A DNA stretch of 64,000 bases, taken from Tethya wilhelma. Taxonomy: Eukaryota; Porifera; Demospongiae; Tethyida; Tethyidae. Under the pieces are notes generated by a model, which worked only from the letters and a program-made list of their open reading frames with translations, searched no databases and had not been told where the DNA came from. Below, piece after piece: positions 1 through 16,941 of the stretch. A program made the position numbers and the translations under genes. The first letter of the stretch is position 1; each line of letters begins with the position of its first letter. The stretch spans positions 16,676,749-16,740,748 of the forward strand of contig CAXIPT010000002.1 of assembly GCA_964030475.1 (NCBI GenBank), written 5' to 3'.

Positions 1-1809
1 TAACTCATCCATGGCCTCCTTCATCCTGTAGCACAATATTCAACCATTCCATAGTCAAAGTAAGAACATGGAACGCTCATAATATAACTCACTTGGTGGC
101 AAACTTGGGGTGATATTTGTAGAGAGAGCCATCTACAGCAACTGAGCAGTTGTCCAATTTGTTTATCTTCTTGACAAGAGCTACCACACCAGCTGCAGCG
201 AGACGGGCAGCTCGAGTCGAGACAGCTTCACAAACTCTCCTCACTGATTCACAATCAGCATCCGATGCATCGATAGAAAAATTGTCTTTGAAAATCTCCT
301 TGCATTTGCTCACATCACTACAAATCAATCGTAATCATGAGATCATTTTTTTGAAATTCATTCCACAACTTACCCTCCTTCAATGGTGGATACATATTCT
401 GTTTTAAATGCCTCAAAGGTATCAAATGTTTTGGATGATTTCCCTCCAAATAGCTGCCCACTCTTGACAAGACTCTGAAGTGCCTGACGAACAATCTCAC
501 CAAGATACTTGCCTGAAATCATCTTCTCATAACTACACAACAAAGAGAAGAAAGAAGTCACGTAAAATATCAAGTCACAATTATACAGAGCAAAGTAATA
601 TTATTTTTTCTTTATAATCATCACACTCACAGTTGCTGTCCTTTGTTGAGCACGTGCTTCTCCAACCCTCTGTCATAGTCTGTCAACCACGGGTCCAGTT
701 TCCCGTCATCTCCAAAGGCACCCCACTCACAGTTGATGATCACTTGAGAATACTTTGAGCGGTCTCCCTTGTACTTGGGAACAGCATCCAGCTGCTCTGT
801 GTAGCAGGCGTTAGTACCTGTGCCAAGGATGAGCCCCACGTGGCAGTTGGGATCGTTGTGGCCCAAGGTGAGTTGGGTCCCTGTGGTGTCATTCACCAAG
901 GCAACGACGTCCACATCCACATCCTATGGGGGGTATGGAGAGCATGTGAGCACCACACAATATATCAATAGCAATATCAATTTCACCAGATATGCAATTT
1001 GAATACAATCCAACAATGTATGATTGCAGACACATGTGCAGGACATACCATGCAGTCAACTGTGCAACCATTGTCTTTCATTAACAACCATGCACATATA
1101 TTGTCACATGCACAGCTCAACAACTAACCCCTCTTCTGTCGAATGCTTTCTTCAGCAGAACCACCACATCTTCACCCACAGCACCGCTGGCTGAGAAATC
1201 TTTGGTCCAGCGAATGAGGGTGCCAGAGGTCAAGCTAGTCTGGTGAACAGGAAAGGAGAAGGTGAATCCAAGAGGCAGCTTCTTGGTGAGCTTCTTCTCT
1301 TTGATGAACTCAGCAACACACTTTGCAATGAAGTCAAAGAGATCCTCCTGGGTTGACTGCTTTGTTTTGTCGTCAATGAACAGTTTCTTGCTATCTTGCT
1401 CCATTTTACCATCATACAGCTCTGTATAGATATCCAAAAGTATTAGGAATGTGTTAGTATGAACAGTGGTTTAATATGGCATCTTGGTCTTACTGATAAG
1501 CAGCACCCTGAAGTTGCTGCCTCCAAGATCGAGTGCTAGAAAGTCTCCCTGTTCTGATCCATCAGGCAATGAATGGACGTAGGTGATGAGCATCTTTACT
1601 TTAACATCGTCTCCCTCTCTCTCCAATCCCTTCTTGAAGTCTTCAGTGATCCTACGCTCCACCTCTTTCATGCCATCTAGAGAGATGGTGAAAGCCTCCA
1701 CGACTTTATCCTGGCAGTTGTATAATAACACACAAGTAAAAGACACACCTATCTTATCCTATGTACTACAAACTTCAAGCATAAACTTTATTCAGCAACT
1801 TACAACCAT
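1..1809 (-). CDS. HK: Hexokinase, 3' part beyond the left edge
   Basis: Phosphorylates glucose to glucose-6-phosphate, the first step of glycolysis, in the cytosol. Exons on the minus strand are 1804-1809, 1494-1710, 1129-1421, 631-923, 374-532, 93-317 and 1-25 (continuing left); the seven join in one phase and give 406 residues of about 450 expected for a single-unit hexokinase. Seen in order: the phosphate-binding LDLGGSNFRV, the hexokinase signature around SFPVHQTSLTSGTLIRWTK, the LGTGTNACY loop and NCEWGAFGD. The start is inferred: the first exon would contribute only Met-Val before a GTAAGT donor, with a stop codon in frame just upstream, so there is no room for a longer N-terminus and no mitochondrial-binding leader. 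It is transcribed away from TCERG1. Family assignment is secure; which animal isoform it matches cannot be told. Confidence 0.93.
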
Positions 1810-2053
1810 GACTTGCTGCTTGCTTTACTTGAAACCTACTTCTGGTTCTGTGCTGGGTGTGGTACTGGCCTCAGTTTTCTACTCTCTCAGTCTGATGTGC
1901 ACTCACACACAAGGGCTGCAGCTAGGAATTTTATTTTGCTAGCATGATATCCGCTGTTAGTTATTAAAGATGACGTATCACTCAAAACACGTGGGACGTC
2001 AACTTCAAAACATGGCCTCCTGAATTTTTGTGTTGGATTGTTTTCTTCTAAAG
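1810..2053. promoter_or_regulatory. Divergent promoter, hexokinase / TCERG1
   Basis: Only 244 bp separate the two start codons. The spacer holds a CRE-like TGACGTAT (1971-1978), an E-box CACGTG (1988-1993) and a second CRE-type GACGTCA (1995-2001) clustered within 31 bp. I infer a shared bidirectional promoter responsive to bZIP and bHLH factors. The motifs are read directly; their function is not shown. Confidence 0.5.
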
Positions 2054-7387
<5,334 letters not shown>

Positions 7388-7481
7388 CATTACTGTACTC
7401 ATTGCCACTGTATTTTGCATATACTCAAAGAGTAACTATTGTTGTTATAAACAGAGAATTATGAAATATCTTTCATTGTGA

Positions 7482-8172
7482 TTGCATGAACATTCTAGTG
7501 TACAAATTAATGCCCACCACCCACGTGGAGAGATGCAGGTCCTGGCCAGCTACAGGTGGTCCTGGTGCAAGTACAGAGCCGTCTGTAGCGTGTTGTGGTC
7601 CACCACTGCAACTAGCAGATCGGTCCATTACAGTCCAACTAGCTCAAGAGCCCAAGACGAGAAAAGAAGACAATCACAACTCTCCAGACTCACACAGAAG
7701 TTCCATGATCCAGGTAGAGACACGTACAGCCTCTACTATCTATGGTAGAGAGAGCTGCAGAGCCTAGCCATTCAATAGATGAGCCAATAATAATGCTAAA
7801 GGAAATTTATCTTGTAGGCAAAAATGATGAGACTGATGGATATGTTGTCACTCCTCATACTAAACGACTCCTACATAAACATCTTCAAGCAACTGGTGGT
7901 AAGGTGAGCCGTGCATCCATGCATGGAGCTAGATCAAGTTACTAGATTGAGATATTTTCTGTTTCTATCTCTACCCAGGTTGTGACTCGGTTTCCTCCCG
8001 AGCCAAATGGCATCCTTCACATTGGTCATGCTATGGCCATCAACTTTAGTTTTGGCTATGCCAGAGCACATGGTGGTATCACGTATCTTCGCTATGATGA
8101 CACCAATCCTGAGAAGGAAGATGAGAGATTCATTAGGAGCATTCGTGAGATGGTTGAATGGCTTGGTAAAGC

Positions 8173-8208
<36 letters not shown>

Positions 8209-11200
8209 CACACACATTCAATAGTTACAGCCATCAATATAGTCTCTTTCAATAACATAATATTATATACATGATATACATTGTCTTACAGGCCACAATC
8301 CGTACAAAGTGACCCATGCCTCAGACTACTTCCCTCAGCTCTATGACTATGCTGTGGAACTGATCAAAAGAGGACATGCTTACGTGTGCCATCAATCAAT
8401 ACAAGAGGTCAAAGGTCGTCATGCGCCACTGAGTCCTTGGCGAGAGAGACCAATTGAGGAATCTCTACAGCTGTTTGAGGTGAGACGAACAATGCAGCTG
8501 TGCGTGTGTGTGTCCAGTGAATGTTTTCATTTTCATCTCTGGTATTATATAGGAGATGAAGAGGGGTCACTATAAGGAGGGGGAGCTGACACTGCGTATG
8601 AAGGTGACTCTTGAAGACAGCAAGCAAGACCCTGTAGCTTACAGGATCAAGTACACCCCTCACCCTCGAACAGGAGACCAGTGGTGCATCTACCCCACTT
8701 ACGACTACGCCCACTGTCTGTGTGACTCCATTGAAAACATCACACACTCCTTCTGTACCAGAGAGTTCCAGATGAAGTAGGTGATATATATGACATTGTG
8801 TGTATGTCTTGTATAGCATCTACCGTAGTTTGAAATATTATTGGCATTGTTACATGTAATTTTCACATGTTTAGTTTTCATACTTAAATAGCAACATGTT
8901 ATAAGTAACGGGTTGTCAAAATTTCGAGCATTTAATTTTGCAAATGGTGATGCATACAAAAATTTATTCAATATTAAATTATGGTATTTATCACAATTTT
9001 TTCCCCCCCTCCAGGCGATCCTCCTACTATTGGTTGTGCAATGCTCTTGATATCTACTGCCCTGTGCAGTGGGAGTTCAACAGACTCAATGTTTACCACA
9101 CCGTGGTGTCCAAGAGAAAGATACAGCAGCTCATTGATGCCGGAATAGTCAGGTAATTGTCACATGATATATTTTGTGAGTATGGGTGATGTGTATGTGT
9201 ACTTTAGGGACTGGGATGACCCTCGGCTATTCACTTTGAGTGGATTACGTAGAAGAGGGTTTCCACCAGCAGCCATCAATGCATTCTGTCAAGAGGTATG
9301 TTAGTGGGTGCACATGTAATGCAGGGGCAGTCTAGCTATACCTTGGCTCCAGCTGTTCCGAATGTTGACAGTTTTTGGGTGTCCCATTGCAGTATGGTGT
9401 GATGTTGTCAGACGGAGCCATCTTCCCAGAGCTCATTGAATCATTTGTAAGAGATGAGCTCAATAAAACAGCCACCAGGTAACGTGCAAAATGTAACTTC
9501 AAGGAGAAGTGGTTCGTATCTAGCTATGTTTCATCACAGAGTAATGGCTGTACTCAATCCTCTAAAGGTGGTCATCAAGAATTTCCCTTTTTCTAAAGTG
9601 AGCGATCATACAATATAACCATACATGATTGCAAAGTCATAAATAATATGCTCGTACATACTAGTAAAGTCACGATCGTTGGTTGAACCCAATTCCAAAA
9701 TAACTTTAACTGTAAGAGTGTAAGAAGTTGTTGGGTTGAAGAGCTAGGGATGTGAGCAGAAGCCAAATCAAGATTTGAGTGAAGGATGAAGGGCTATAGA
9801 CAATATGAAATTTATAACAATCTTGGAACACCAATTGCAACAAAGCTATGTACAGGGGGGGTATGAAAACACGATAACTAATAATTGCTGTTAGGCTGAG
9901 TGTGTTGAACTCTCAGGGTGGACTGTAACCAAAACTGACAACAAGCATATACGATGGCTAGACAGGCTAGGCCAATGAGAGAGTTGCTCTCATACTATTA
10001 TATGATTATTGAGTCTGCTGTCCTGCGAACAAGTGCAGGGACTGCCAGCTAGCTACTGACAGCTGTTAACATTCATGATACTGAGAATCATAGATAGCAA
10101 GCAGACTGACTGAGCAGCCCTTACAAACACTTTAAATACTGAGGAAAACATCCTAGACTTCCTCTAGAGCTATACAACAAATTCAGGGTTGCATGTGTAC
10201 AAGGCTATACATCAATAAGTAATTAATGTTACAATAGTTCGATATACATTATGCATGAACAATTGCCATATACTAAAACAAAAGCTGTAGTCGTGTGTAC
10301 CTTTAAAAATTTTATAATCTTGTTGCACTGCATGTGGTTGCTGTTAGTCAGTAATAGAGTGAGTAATAGGGAGAGATGAAGGAGTACCTGCCAATACTGA
10401 TGGCAGTTGTAGCAGCTCTCTTTCATTGTCTATAACCCAAACTTACTAAATCCAATGGTACTTAAGCCCATGCTTGGCAAAGTAACAATGCCACCAAAAT
10501 AACCAGTTCGTTCAACATTTACATTAGTATCTTGTGCAACTTTTTTCAGTGGTCCGACTTCTACAAAAGGTCGTGCTATGAAGTTCAATTGAAGAGCTTT
10601 TAGTGTTTTTTTTGAAGCAAAGTTTTCCCAACACTTAACAATTGTCTGAGAGAGTTTGACAGCTGCCAATGACAATGAATTGCCCAGCACCACCTCCAAT
10701 TGGTCTAAGAGTGGATACGAGAATATTGCTTCCCACAATTCAGAGAACTCTGAACCTGATCTGCTCGAGTCAATGCCACTGTTGGCTATTAACTTGGCTT
10801 CAAGGAGACTTAGTTTTCTTAGGGAGCAAATTTGTAACTGTTGTTGAAGACCAGCAACTAGAGCAGCTTTTATGTCATCGTAGTGTATCCAATCTAAATT
10901 CAGACTAATCTCCTTCAGGCTTGGCATTTGAAAGAAGATGCCAAGAGTTTGAACTAAGGTAGACAGCAACACATCATTGTGGTGTCTTTGGTCACCATGT
11001 TCAAAGTAAACATCAAGTACAACTTTGCTCACTTTCAGGTTTGGATGTTCGGCAAGTCTGCTAAAGACTGGCTGTTTTTGTCGAGTTAGCGTGAGTTCGA
11101 GTTCTCTGAGTCGGATGACTGGAAATTGAAGAAGATGAGATACAATGAAATGAGAGTCTTTCGCATCATAATAGAGAGTCTTGTGAGTGAGTCCACAATC

Positions 11201-14200
11201 AGGAACCACATCGCTTGTATCCATACTAACAGGTGGTCTTTCCTCAGTCTGCGGTAAATGGCCTGGCATGTGTTCAAAACACAAAAACATGTGATTAACA
11301 CATTGGACCTTCAAGAAAGAGTTGAGTAGCTTCACAAGAGGTATTAGACGGTAACTGTGGTGCCCGTCAGTTAACGGAAAGTTGACACTGCTGATGCTGT
11401 GATAAGTTTGTCGACAATGAAAATGAATCCTTAGTGTCTGGAAATTTTCTCGCTCAAAAAGTTTCAAAATCAACGAGTATAATTTTTCCTCCTCTTCGCA
11501 AGAGCTGTGTTTAGTACAAGAGTCTAGAAGTCCAAGACGAACGTGTTTTAGTGTGATCTGCTGCTCCAGCAAAGCATTGAGGTAGGTAGTAGAAGATTCA
11601 TCAACGGCAAATCCTAATTCGAGGACAGACAGCTGCTGGTAGTGTGGTGAACATGGTCCATCACTAGGGAGGGTCAGCAGGTAAGGGGACAGGAAGCCAA
11701 GATGCAGTCCAAGTGGAGTTGCAACTGGCTCCATTAAGTTTGTTCCTAAAGGTGCTGTTGGTGGTTCACGCATTATCTCCAGTGATCTTAGTGAACAATG
11801 TTCTCCATTTCCAACAACTGCCTCCATCACATCCTTTAAAGCGTCACCATACTCAAGTGATACACTCTTCAATGCTAAGACATTGATGTTGCTTAGCAAT
11901 GGTCGAAAAAACTCTTGATTTGAGATGCCCCCTTCTACTAAATTTTTTGCTTTTAGAGCACTATNGAGAGAGTTTGACAGCTGCCAATGACAATGAATTG
12001 CCCAGCACCACCTCCAATTGGTCTAAGAGTGGATACGAGAATATTGCTTCCCACAATTCAGAGAACTCTGAACCTGATCTGCTCGAGTCAATGCCACTGT
12101 TGGCTATTAACTTGGCTTCAAGGAGACTTAGTTTTCTTAGGGAGCAAATTTGTAACTGTTGTTGAAGACCAGCAACTAGAGCAGCTTTTATGTCATCGTA
12201 GTGTATCCAATCTAAATTCAGACTAATCTCCTTCAGGCTTGGCATTTGAAAGAAGATGCCAAGAGTTTGAACTAAGGTAGACAGCAACACATCATTGTGG
12301 TGTCTTTGGTCACCATGTTCAAAGTAAACATCAAGTACAACTTTGCTCACTTTCAGGTTTGGATGTTCGGCAAGTCTGCTAAAGACTGGCTGTTTTTGTC
12401 GAGTTAGCGTGAGTTCGAGTTCTCTGAGTCGGATGACTGGAAATTGAAGAAGATGAGATACAATGAAATGAGAGTCTTTCGCATCATAATAGAGAGTCTT
12501 GTGAGTGAGTCCACAATCAGGAACCACATCGCTTGTATCCATACTAACAGGTGGTCTTTCCTCAGTCTGCGGTAAATGGCCTGGCATGTGTTCAAAACAC
12601 AAAAACATGTGATTAACACATTGGACCTTCAAGAAAGAGTTGAGTAGCTTCACAAGAGGTATTAGACGGTAACTGTGGTGCCCGTCAGTTAACGGAAAGT
12701 TGACACTGCTGATGCTGTGATAAGTTTGTCGACAATGAAAATGAATCCTTAGTGTCTGGAAATTTTCTCGCTCAAAAAGTTTCAAAATCAACGAGTATAA
12801 TTTTTCCTCCTCTTCGCAAGAGCTGTGTTTAGTACAAGAGTCTAGAAGTCCAAGACGAACGTGTTTTAGTGTGATCTGCTGCTCCAGCAAAGCATTGAGG
12901 TAGGTAGTAGAAGATTCATCAACGGCAAATCCTAATTCGAGGACAGACAGCTGCTGGTAGTGTGGTGAACATGGTCCATCACTAGGGAGGGTCAGCAGGT
13001 AAGGGGACAGGAAGCCAAGATGCAGTCCAAGTGGAGTTGCAACTGGCTCCATTAAGTTTGTTCCTAAAGGTGCTGTTGGTGGTTCACGCATTATCTCCAG
13101 TGATCTTAGTGAACAATGTTCTCCATTTCCAACAACTGCCTCCATCACATCCTTTAAAGCGTCACCATACTCAAGTGATACACTCTTCAATGCTAAGACA
13201 TTGATGTTGCTTAGCAATGGTCGAAAAAACTCTTGATTTGAGATGCCCCCTTCTACTAAATTTTTTGCTTTTAGAGCACTATATCCTTTATGCAAGATTC
13301 CAACATTCATGCTCATATTCTTTGGCTTCAACCCACATTTTAATACAATAAGATTGAGCAACTCCATTGGATTGGCCTTTTGGTAAATGGGCAGTAGGTG
13401 ACGAGGAACGAGTTGTGTGTGTCTCTGAGTATTATTACCAAAGCTGGCTGACCTAAACACTGAGAGACCACAGGCAGAATGCTTCCACAACTGGTAATAG
13501 TCTTCATACATGGCCAATTGATACTGATACTGGTGCATTGGGTTAAATGGGTCACCCATGCTGGGTGGGTTGGGTGTATTTGTGGGCAGCTGTATACTAT
13601 CCAAAAGGAACAAGTGACCTTTCACTGATAATAAGTCTTCAGCTGCTATGAGAGACAAATCAGGATTTATTTGGAGGTTAGATATTATTTTCCACATTAC
13701 TTGGAGAAGGATGGCTTGTTTCACAGTGTTATTTTGTGGGTCATTGGAATACACAGCTTGTAAAGCTGGATCCAATACTAGATCTAAATCTGCTTCAGAT
13801 ATACTAGTCATTTTGGGATACCGAACACCAGACATAAAGAAGTCTGCTGTGTACATGCCCATAACGGGTATGGCTACTGATTTGTTGTGTAGTGACAGAT
13901 GATTCGAACCTAGGATAGCGTCAATATCTATCCCTTCACTCACAGAGGTGTGGTCCAGGAGACAGACGTCATAAACAGGGAGGTTGTGGAGCAGTCTGGA
14001 ACGAAGGTGGCGAGGTAGAGACGCTAAGCAATCGACTGGGTAGCTCTCAAGGTCGTTGATGAGGTGAATTATACACAAATCTTGTAATTTCAACGGAAGG
14101 AAACTAGCAAAAACTGGCTTGGATCCGTAGTCCGAATAGGACTCCATCTTGGGATAAAATGAAGTGATGGGCAGAGTGATGGGTGTGTACTGGAAAAGTC

Positions 14201-15353
14201 TGCACGATCGCGTAAATCTACGCATGCGCAGTGTGATTCATGTACGCGCATCAGAAGAACCTATACCGTGTCTGACCTATGGTCTGACATGCGATCAAAA
14301 TTCACCAGTCATATTCACTGGTCATCTATTCATGTTCAGTTTATCAGCAACATCATAATCTTATTGTACAGGGTACAGAATTAGAGGTAGCCAATGTCCC
14401 AAATGATCCCAGTAGGGGAAAACATCATATTCCATTCAGAAACATCATCTATATCGACCGTTCTGATTTCAGTGAGGTAATATGTGTAGGATAGTATTAC
14501 TTTAAGGTGTGTATTACTGCTGCTGTTTTGCATGTTGCTTGTAGACACAAGTGAAAGGGTATCGACGTTTAACTCCTGATCAGCCTGTAGGACTCAAACA
14601 TGCTCACTGCACAGTATCAGTGTTGGATGTTGTTAAGGTATGCGTCTGAGAAGTGGTGTTGCAATAATTATTGTGTGTTCCTATTGTGTGGTTGGTTAGG
14701 ACTCAACTGGTCAGGTAGAAGAGCTGCATGTACAGTACAATGAACTGGGGGTAAAGAAGCCAAAAGCTTTCGTACATTGGGTGTCTGATCCATTGCTATG
14801 TACTGTGAAGCTGTTGAGCAAACTGTAAGTATCTGTATTTGTAGGTCTGTAAAGTCAGATTAATTTTATACATATCTATAGATTTGTACCAAAAGACCCA
14901 GAGGCTTCTCCAGATGGGCTTATGTCACTTGTGAATGGTGTAAGTAGCCACATTCATGCCTAGCCTCGTACCCAGGCTCTCTCCTTTGACCTTTCAGGGG
15001 GGCCTAGGTACTAATGCATACAATATTATAATATTATGCCATGTGCTCAGCTAAACTCAGGTGTATGATCCTATAACTTACTGCAGGAATCCGAAAAAAT
15101 CATAACTGATGCTCTTGTTGATAGAACAGTGTATAACTCATCTCCTTTCTCACACTACCAGTTTGAGAGATTAGGATACTTCACTGTGGACCCCAGTTCC
15201 ACCAATGATAAGGTCAGCTATGGCTAATCTAACTCTCAATGTACAGTACTGCAATCAACCCTTGCTGCATGGATACAGCTGGTGTTTAATAGAACTGTTA
15301 CCCTGAAAGAAGACTCCAGTAATCCTGTTCCTATCTCACACATCAACAGATGA
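7482..15353 (+). CDS. QARS1: Glutaminyl-tRNA synthetase
   Basis: Charges tRNA-Gln with glutamine in the cytosol (class I synthetase). Exons: 7482?-7713, 7818-7903, 7979-8165, 8292-8479, 8553-8776, 9015-9152, 9208-9295, 9393-9478, 9540-9597, then after a 4.8-kb intron 14372-14476, 14545-14637, 14700-14824, 14882-14939, 15087-15212, 15279-15353; 622 residues with all phases matching. Seen: [13 protein letters not shown] with the HIGH motif, VVSKRKIQ in the KMSKS position, and two C-terminal anticodon-binding barrels, ending in the family-typical [12 protein letters not shown]. Human QARS1 is 775 residues; the difference is the eukaryotic N-terminal domain, for which there is no room after TCERG1 (94 bp to the first Met used here). 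The first exon is uncertain before about 7650. The large intron hosts an antisense gene. The spliced halves fit family order exactly, so this is one gene, not two fragments. Confidence 0.93.
8173..8215. repeat. (CA)n microsatellite, QARS intron 3
   Basis: About 21 CA units with one CG interruption, starting eight bases after the exon-3 donor of QARS. Confidence 0.9.
9598..10429. other. 5' part of QARS intron 9, no gene seen
   Basis: Begins with a GTGAGC donor. No exon-like open frame and no clear repeat was recognised before the stop codon of the antisense gene at 10430. Confidence 0.6.
10430..14147 (-). CDS. LRR-like protein nested antisense in QARS intron 9
   Basis: Intronless. After removing the duplicated contig overlap (bases 10648-11964 equal 11966-13282) the frame runs unbroken from ATG 14147 to the stop at 10430-10432, 799 residues; an upstream in-frame ATG at 14225 would add 26. 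The N-terminus ([20 protein letters not shown], then [14 protein letters not shown]) resembles an F-box-like or LRRC14/41-type cap of short leucine-rich helices. The rest carries irregular leucine-rich segments such as [18 protein letters not shown] and LRKLSLLE, spaced like degenerate LRRs. No signal peptide or membrane helix is visible. It could be a substrate adaptor of a cullin ligase, but that is inference from fold resemblance only. Single-exon structure inside an intron suggests arrival by retroposition or membership of an intronless lineage-specific family. Function unknown. Confidence 0.8.
10648..13282. repeat. Assembly duplication around N at 11965
   Basis: Bases 10648-11964 and 11966-13282 read as identical wherever I compared them (1,317 bp each, offset 1,318) and are separated by one N. 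The second copy continues naturally past its end while the first is cut. Collapsing them restores an 826-codon frame, so this is an unmerged contig overlap rather than a biological repeat. The real QARS intron would be about 3.5 kb. Confidence 0.93.
14148..14371 (-). promoter_or_regulatory. Probable promoter of the nested LRR-like gene
   Basis: The 224 bp between the antisense start codon and the QARS exon-10 acceptor contain CGCATGCGCA (14221-14230), an NRF-1-like palindrome common in TATA-less animal promoters. If used, it would drive the nested gene from inside the intron. Confidence 0.4.
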
Positions 15354-15372
15354 TCTCACTCACAACTTTGCA

Positions 15373-15378
15373 AATAAA
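15373..15378 (+). promoter_or_regulatory. QARS polyadenylation signal
   Basis: AATAAA lies 20 bases after the QARS stop codon, giving a very short 3' UTR, in keeping with the compact gene spacing. Confidence 0.6.
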
Positions 15379-15583
15379 AAGATGACATAAAATTACCATG
15401 CAGCAGCTGTAAGGTTCTAATATATTTGTACCATTGTCAGCAAGAGAGTCTGATCTAATAATAATAGCATATAATTATTGTATCACACGTGCTTTCACCA
15501 GTGTATCATTTTTATAATAATTATCATGAGGACATCAATAGTAACTGTTAATGACAACAATATCATGATCAGACAGTAGTGCA

Positions 15584-15708
15584 TCAGTTACTGGCCATGG
15601 AGGGGAAGATGGAAGGTTTTGGGAATGGGGGGCAGGGGCTGGAGTCAGCATTGTCATCAGACTCATCAGAGGAGTCGGCCTCAAGCTCTTGGCTGGGAGA
15701 TAAAACCT
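15584..15708 (-). pseudogene. Possible orphan terminal exon, acidic tail
   Basis: On the minus strand an acceptor-like TTTGAGCAG is followed by an open stretch with an acidic, serine-rich tail (DSSDESDDNADSS) and then a proline-rich end, closed by a TGA at 15584-15586. Composition looks like real coding sequence, but no upstream exon is visible to the right, where transposon-like sequence begins at 16441. It could be the last exon of a gene broken by insertion, or chance. Confidence 0.3.
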
Positions 15709-16440
15709 GCTCAAAGCAGATTATTATTTTAGTGGTACAGTATGCATACAATGTCATGAGTAAGTGATAAGCAAACTGTACATACTTTATCAGTGAAAGA
15801 TTTATTTCCCATTGACTTTCTTTCATCAGGAAATACAGGTAGTGCCTATTGGGTGGGTGTGTTTGCCATTGCCTAGCAACCAAAGTTTTTATAGGCTAAT
15901 TGCCAATTACTGGCTGGGTAGAGGTGACAATAGAGTAGGTAGGGGTCACAAGGGGTTAATGGCAAACAAAATAGTTTGCATGTGCTTATGTGTGTGCCAG
16001 TGGCACTTGGACCATGCATCGAGTGTCTCCCACTTATATATGGGTGACCCCTGACCCCCCCCCCCTTCCGTAGCTATGTTGTTATTAATGTTCAGAGATT
16101 GTTGTAGAGAGGTAGAGTATTAATAATTGAAGTGTATAGTAAGGTCATATGGAACTATGATCATCCAGTGCAATGAGAGCGTTCAAACAATATCCATTTT
16201 GATTGCAGAAAAGTAATATGTGCCCGTATTACTTCTAATATCTACCACCTTTCAAACATGCACACACTAATAGGGCTCCCCTCCTCCCAGGAGGCAATCA
16301 TTAGAATCGAGCACGTTTGTCATCATATTTTAATAAAGAAAAGGGGTAAAACGTGTTTGCTTGTCCTAGTCCACCATGTGATATAGTCATGATCATATAA
16401 TTCATTGTTCACTTATCCAAGATATATCATAGATAATATA
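15709..16440. other. Intergenic, no gene seen
   Basis: AT-rich sequence with no supported exon, RNA gene or clear repeat. It separates the possible orphan exon from the inverted-repeat element. Confidence 0.6.
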
Positions 16441-16941
16441 GACTACGTAACCGGGATTGGTGACTTCTCACGTGAGCAATACACTAATACAAACTCTGCG
16501 TGTCGCCGTTTCTTGTTCGCGCGCCCAAGTACAGCTGTCATTTATTCACAAAACACTGAGCTGTCTTGGAAGTTTATAGTATTTTCTGAAATAGATTTTC
16601 TAGAGATGATTGTTTATATGGCAGTTATTTCCTGCCTATTCAAGTATTTCAATTCTGTAACTAGCTGTTTATGTGGCTAAAAGACAGTCAAGTTGAATAT
16701 TTCTCGAGTATGAGTCCAAAATAGTACGCTACTTCAGCGGGTGAGTTTGTCATAATTTATCATGTATAATTTTTAGTACTGACTATTTTTTTCAAACCTG
16801 TAGGCTCTAATCAACTGTAGGAGCCTTTGGAGTATCCATTATGTTGCCTTCTATCCAAGTGTTTTGCTTCTGCTGAACAGGACAGTCCAAAACAGCCGTG
16901 CCGTTTAGATATTTTGTTTCATTTTGTACTAAATGGTTCAT

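Noticed and set aside
7482..9597. QARS as a truncated pseudogene ending at 9597
   Set aside because: The missing C-terminal domain continues in phase at 14372-15353 with a proper stop and polyadenylation signal.
10430..14225. Tandem duplication of the LRR-like gene
   Set aside because: The copies appear base-identical, meet at a single N, and collapsing them yields one continuous frame; contig overlap is simpler.
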